Below are positions 60,365 to 64,000 of a stretch of 64,000 nt of DNA, piece after piece (position 1 is the first letter of the stretch; every line of letters begins with the position of its first letter). The DNA comes from Alkaliphilus metalliredigens QYMF (GTDB lineage Bacteria; Bacillota; Clostridia; Peptostreptococcales; Natronincolaceae): the NCBI RefSeq assembly GCF_000016985.1, contig NC_009633.1, positions 2,523,539 through 2,587,538 on the forward strand, given 5' to 3'. Made by a program: the position numbers and the translations under genes. The notes beneath the pieces were generated by a model. The model was not told where the DNA came from, ran no database searches, and saw only the letters and a program-made list of their open reading frames with translations.

Positions 60365-62278
60365 CTATTGTATCCGTTTAAATAATTTTTCAATCTGATT
60401 TTTTGTTAGTGTTAATAAAATAGGTCGACCATGGGGACAAGTTAAAGGTGGTTCTAACTTCTCTAAGTCCCTAATTAATTGCTGTATTTCTTGAATATCT
60501 AAAATATCCATTGCTTTAATCGCCTCTTTACAGGATCTTTGAATGATTTTTTCTCTAATATAGTCAGGTTTGACGTGCTTTTCGTTCTTCACTTGATCAA
60601 TGAGTTCAAAAATAAAATTGTAATCCTTGGGTTTGTCCAACAACAGAGGAACAGCTCTTATAATGATACTATTTTGTCCAAAGGCTTCTAATTCAAAACC
60701 CAGTGGAATAAACTCAGAAATGTTTTCTATGAGTGTTATATAATCCTCATGAGAAAATTCTAATACAACTGGTGTTAAAAGCTGTTGAGAAGCAACCGTT
60801 TCTTTTTTGAGTTCTTCATGAAATTGGATATACAATAGCTTTTCATGGGCAGCATGTTGATCTATTAGATACACGGACTGATCCTTTTCAATGACAATAT
60901 AGGTATTGAAAAGTTGTCCCACCACTTTATAATTCTGTAAGTACGTTTTGATAAAGTTCTTCTGTAGTTGAGGGTTTGTCCTTATCCCTCTTGATTCTAC
61001 AGGCAGTTCATTAGATATAATAGATGCAACATTTAACTGGGTATCCTCAGTTTTCAAAGTATTGACCATGGGTGGAGGCTGCACCTTGGGTCGACTATCC
61101 ATCACATATTGAGAATTGTATTCTTTTACTTTTTCCTGCTCATCGGCTACCATGACCTTATCCTGCTGTTTAACCCCAATGGATTCTTTAGACTGAATAT
61201 TTTCTTGAGACAAATTAATCTCTTTTAAATGATGGTGCTGCTGATGTTGATTTTTTGTGGAGGGAATCATCATTATTTCTGAAATGGTACTACTTTCAGA
61301 GAGCACCTGAGTAACGTAATTGTAAATATAATGATATATTTCCTTCTCTTTGTGAAATTTGATCTCGGTTTTTGAAGGGTGGACATTGATATCTGCATCC
61401 TCAGGATCAATTTTGATATTTAAAACACAAATCGGGTACTTATTGATTGGTATTTTTCCTTTATAGGCCTCTTCTATTGCTTGACTGATCAGTTTACTTT
61501 TAATATACCTTCCATTAACATAGAATATTTGAAAGCTTCTATTCCCACGCACAAAATCTACTTGACTAATGAAGCCATCCAACTCAAGAGCTGGTTTGTT
61601 AACAGATAAGGGGATGAGATTTTGAAAAAAGTTTTTTTCGAATACCGATAAAATAACACTAGATAGCGTCCCATCCCCTGGAGTTGTGAAGATCGTTGTC
61701 TGGTTATTTATGTATTTAAAAGCAATATGTGGGCTGCTTAAGGCTAAGCGAGAAATCATTTCACTAATGCGAGCAGTTTCAGCCTGTGTACTTTTCATAA
61801 ACTTATAACGTGGAGGCGTGTTGAAAAAAACATTTTTGATAATCATTGTTGTTCCCGTTGGACATCCAACTTTTTTCTGATTAGTAATCTCGCCACCTTC
61901 AATCTCAGTTAAAATTCCATAGCTTTGATCCTTAGGCTTTGTGATCATTTCTACTTGAGATACAGCAGAAATACTTGCTAAGGCTTCTCCCCGAAACCCC
62001 AAAGAAAAGGTTGTACTTAAATCCTGCAATGAGGAAATTTTGGAAGTACTATGGCGCATAAATGCTCGGTTCACATCATCACTGGAGATGCCGATACCGT
62101 TATCGGTTACCCGAATGTACTTCTTACCACCCTCTTTTATTTCGAGAGTAATGGCAGTTCCCCCAGCATCTATTGCATTTTCAATTAGTTCCTTAACAAT
62201 CGAATAAGGACCTTCAACCACCTCTCCAGCAGCAATTTTATTAATAGTTAAATTATCTAGCAGTTTAATCTGAGGCAT
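60365..62278 (-). CDS. mutL: DNA mismatch repair protein MutL
   Basis: 637 residues from ATG 62278, preferred over GTG 62287 which overlaps AAGGAG. GHKL ATPase: [41 protein letters not shown]. The C-terminal endonuclease domain has [14 protein letters not shown] (DQHAx2Ex4E), CKEAIKAMD and CPHGRPI, so this is the latent-endonuclease type of MutL. A long variable linker (about 340-440) separates the halves. Confidence 0.97.
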
Positions 62279-62317
62279 CTCTTTCACTCCTTAGTCTCTA
62301 GGGTGGGTGTACAGGAA

Positions 62318-64000
62318 CTATAAGCTACTAATTCTTTTTTGCAGTTGGTATAAAAGATTCATTGCCGTCATCGGCGTGGTTTCCAATAGATTAAGAGAAC
62401 GAATATCTTCAATAATTTCATTGTAAGAGAAGCTAGTTAAATCTAATTGTATACCGTTAGTATCTCTTGAATTTCCTTCTGACTCTCGAGATAACGCAAT
62501 TTCTTCTTCAGCAGGAATTTTTATTTCATTATTCTTTTTCTCTAGATCACTTAATATTTCTTGAGCTCTTATAAGGGTGTTTAGTGGTAGGCCTGCTAGC
62601 TTAGCTACTTGTATGCCATAGCTTTTACTGGTACTACCCGATACTACTTTTCGAAGAAACACAATTTCCTCTCCATCCTCTTCTACTAATATATTATAAT
62701 TTTTAACACCCTGGATTTTCCCTTCCAGCTCTGTTAGTTCATGATAGTGGGTTGAAAAAAGTGTCTTACTTTTTTTATATTGCTGCATATACTCAATAAC
62801 AGCCCAGGCGATGCTTAATCCATCAAAGGTACTTGTACCTCTTCCGATTTCATCTAGGATCACTAAACTGTTGGCAGTGGCGTTATTTAAAATATTAGCC
62901 ATTTCACTCATTTCAACCATGAAGGTACTATGGCCCTGGGCAAGGTCATCGCTAGCGCCAATTCTTGTGAAAATCCGATCAACAATTCCAATAGATGCTT
63001 CAGATGCAGGCACAAATGAGCCTATTTGAGCCATTAATACAATCAATGCGACTTGCCGCATATAGGTTGACTTTCCTGCCATATTAGGACCTGTAATGAT
63101 AGACATAGAACAATCCCGATTATCCATATAAGTATCATTTGGGACAAAGGACTCTTTGTTGAAGGTTAATTCCACAACTGGATGTCTGCCTTCCACAATC
63201 TTAATTTCATTTGAAGTGTTTATATGTGGCTTAATAAAATTGTTTTCAGCAGCAATTTCAGCAAAGGAGTAGAGTACATCTAACTCAGCGATGGCTCTAG
63301 CAGTTTGCTGTATTCTTGTTATTTCGTGGGCAATTTTTTCCCTAACTTCTATAAATAAGTGATACTCCAGTAGGATGACCTTTTCCTCAGCACCTAATAT
63401 CTTTGACTCAATTTCCTTTAGTTCTGGTGTCACATAGCGTTCACAATTGGCTAATGTTTGTTTTCGGATATACTCGGTGGGAACCATAGATAGATTTGAT
63501 TTAGTGATTTCTATGTAATATCCAAAAATCTTGTTGTATTTAATTTTTAAAGATTTAATGCCACTGTTCACTCTTTCCTTTTGTTCTAGTTGAGCAATCC
63601 ATTGTCGTCCCTCTGTGGACGCATTTTTAAGCTCATCTACCTCTTTGTGGTAGCCCTCTTGGATGATTCCACCGTCCTTAGAAGAAAGAGGTGCATCCTC
63701 AAGAATGGACAGTTCCACAAGAGAATGAACTTCGTCTAAAGGATCAATGCTCTGTACTAAGCTTTGAAATGTTTCACCTTGAATTTTTTCCAACCCATTG
63801 ATAATGGAAGGTAAATATGAGAGGGAATTTTTTAAGGCAATTAAGTCACGGGGCGTCACTGAGCCATATGAAATTTTTCCTGCTAGACGTTCTAGATCAT
63901 ATATTTTTTTTAAGGACTCCTTAAGTTCTTGACGCAACTCTATTTGCTCCTTTAAAAGCTGGACAGCCTCTAGTCTCTTATTAATGATGACAGGATCAAT
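62318..64000 (-). CDS. mutS: DNA mismatch repair protein MutS (C-terminal two thirds; cut by window end)
   Basis: The frame is open to base 64000, giving 560 residues of a protein usually near 870. From the edge inwards: the lever domain start DPVIINKRLEAVQLL, clamp, then the ATPase domain with Walker A GPNMAGKSTYMRQ, DDLAQGHSTFMVEM, Walker B LVILDEIGRGTSTFDG and the H-loop STHYHE. The C-terminal helix-turn-helix dimerisation segment closes it. The mismatch-reading N-terminal domain is outside the window. Confidence 0.97.
   Translation of the reverse strand: MDPVIINKRLEAVQLLKEQIELRQELKESLKKIYDLERLAGKISYGSVTPRDLIALKNSLSYLPSIINGLEKIQGETFQSLVQSIDPLDEVHSLVELSILEDAPLSSKDGGIIQEGYHKEVDELKNASTEGRQWIAQLEQKERVNSGIKSLKIKYNKIFGYYIEITKSNLSMVPTEYIRKQTLANCERYVTPELKEIESKILGAEEKVILLEYHLFIEVREKIAHEITRIQQTARAIAELDVLYSFAEIAAENNFIKPHINTSNEIKIVEGRHPVVELTFNKESFVPNDTYMDNRDCSMSIITGPNMAGKSTYMRQVALIVLMAQIGSFVPASEASIGIVDRIFTRIGASDDLAQGHSTFMVEMSEMANILNNATANSLVILDEIGRGTSTFDGLSIAWAVIEYMQQYKKSKTLFSTHYHELTELEGKIQGVKNYNILVEEDGEEIVFLRKVVSGSTSKSYGIQVAKLAGLPLNTLIRAQEILSDLEKKNNEIKIPAEEEIALSRESEGNSRDTNGIQLDLTSFSYNEIIEDIRSLNLLETTPMTAMNLLYQLQKRISSL

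Noticed and set aside
1-64000. tRNA and rRNA genes.
   Set aside because: None was recognised by eye; no 3' CCA-ended cloverleaf or rRNA core sequence stood out. A tRNAscan-type search would settle this.

Overview
The window is AT-rich and densely packed, and comes from an endospore-forming anaerobic Firmicute of the class Clostridia. The full spoIIIA operon, spoIVB, spo0A, spoIIM, dacF, spoVK and sigK, together with an OLE RNA next to an OapA-like membrane protein gene, point to an Alkaliphilus-like genus. This is inference from gene content; no 16S rRNA gene is present. Gene order from spoIIIA to dacF largely follows the corresponding chromosome arm of Bacillus subtilis.

Region 1 (1-4251) is the most striking. 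The mother-cell sigma factor gene sigK is split into a 5' part (ends 232) and a 3' part (starts 3880) by a 3.65 kb skin-like element. The element carries an intact large serine recombinase at its left end, two small orphan genes, a small HTH gene and a decayed SOS-type Y-family DNA polymerase gene. Joining 232 to 3880 restores an uninterrupted SigK in frame. The two junctions show the dyad organisation expected for attachment sites of a serine recombinase.

Region 2 (4252-11200) holds a zinc-ribbon protein of the YvyF type, yqeG, four minor-pilin-like genes without the rest of a pilus operon, comFB, an aroQ pseudogene, an M24 peptidase, efp and an acidic zinc-ribbon protein. Region 3 (11271-31145) is a conserved block: spoIIIAA-AH, asp23, nusB, an M22 peptidase, xseAB, ispA, a DUF212 membrane protein, OLE RNA, oapA-like, dxs, tlyA, argR, recN, spoIVB, spo0A and an exonuclease. 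Region 4 (31251-49800) holds recX, a SteA/SteB-like envelope/division cluster with two glycosyltransferase-type proteins, a DUF3866 protein, nudF, spoIIM, xerD, deoB, two divergent purine nucleoside phosphorylases, pdp, dacF, a DHH-CBS-CBS-CCA fusion, an M50 protease, scpA and scpB.

Region 5 (49801-55250) runs from proC to an insertion sequence. Between proC and a tyrosine recombinase lie about 960 bp with a truncated UV endonuclease remnant, a dense array of Spo0A-box (TGTCGAA) sequences, a 10-bp tandem repeat, a promoter and a long structured leader. lexA follows with its own SOS box, and an IS element sits in the foot of the lexA terminator. Region 6 (55270-64000) is on the minus strand, read from mutS (cut by the window edge) through mutL, miaA, hfq, spoVK, a small GTPase, two small membrane proteins and an YnbB-like PLP enzyme.

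Overall this is mostly chromosomal housekeeping and sporulation DNA. The points of greatest interest are the miniature skin element, the Spo0A-box array with its structured leader, the OLE RNA locus, the altered purine-binding residues in the second nucleoside phosphorylase, and several gene remnants (polymerase IV-like, aroQ, uvsE, a possible pilN).
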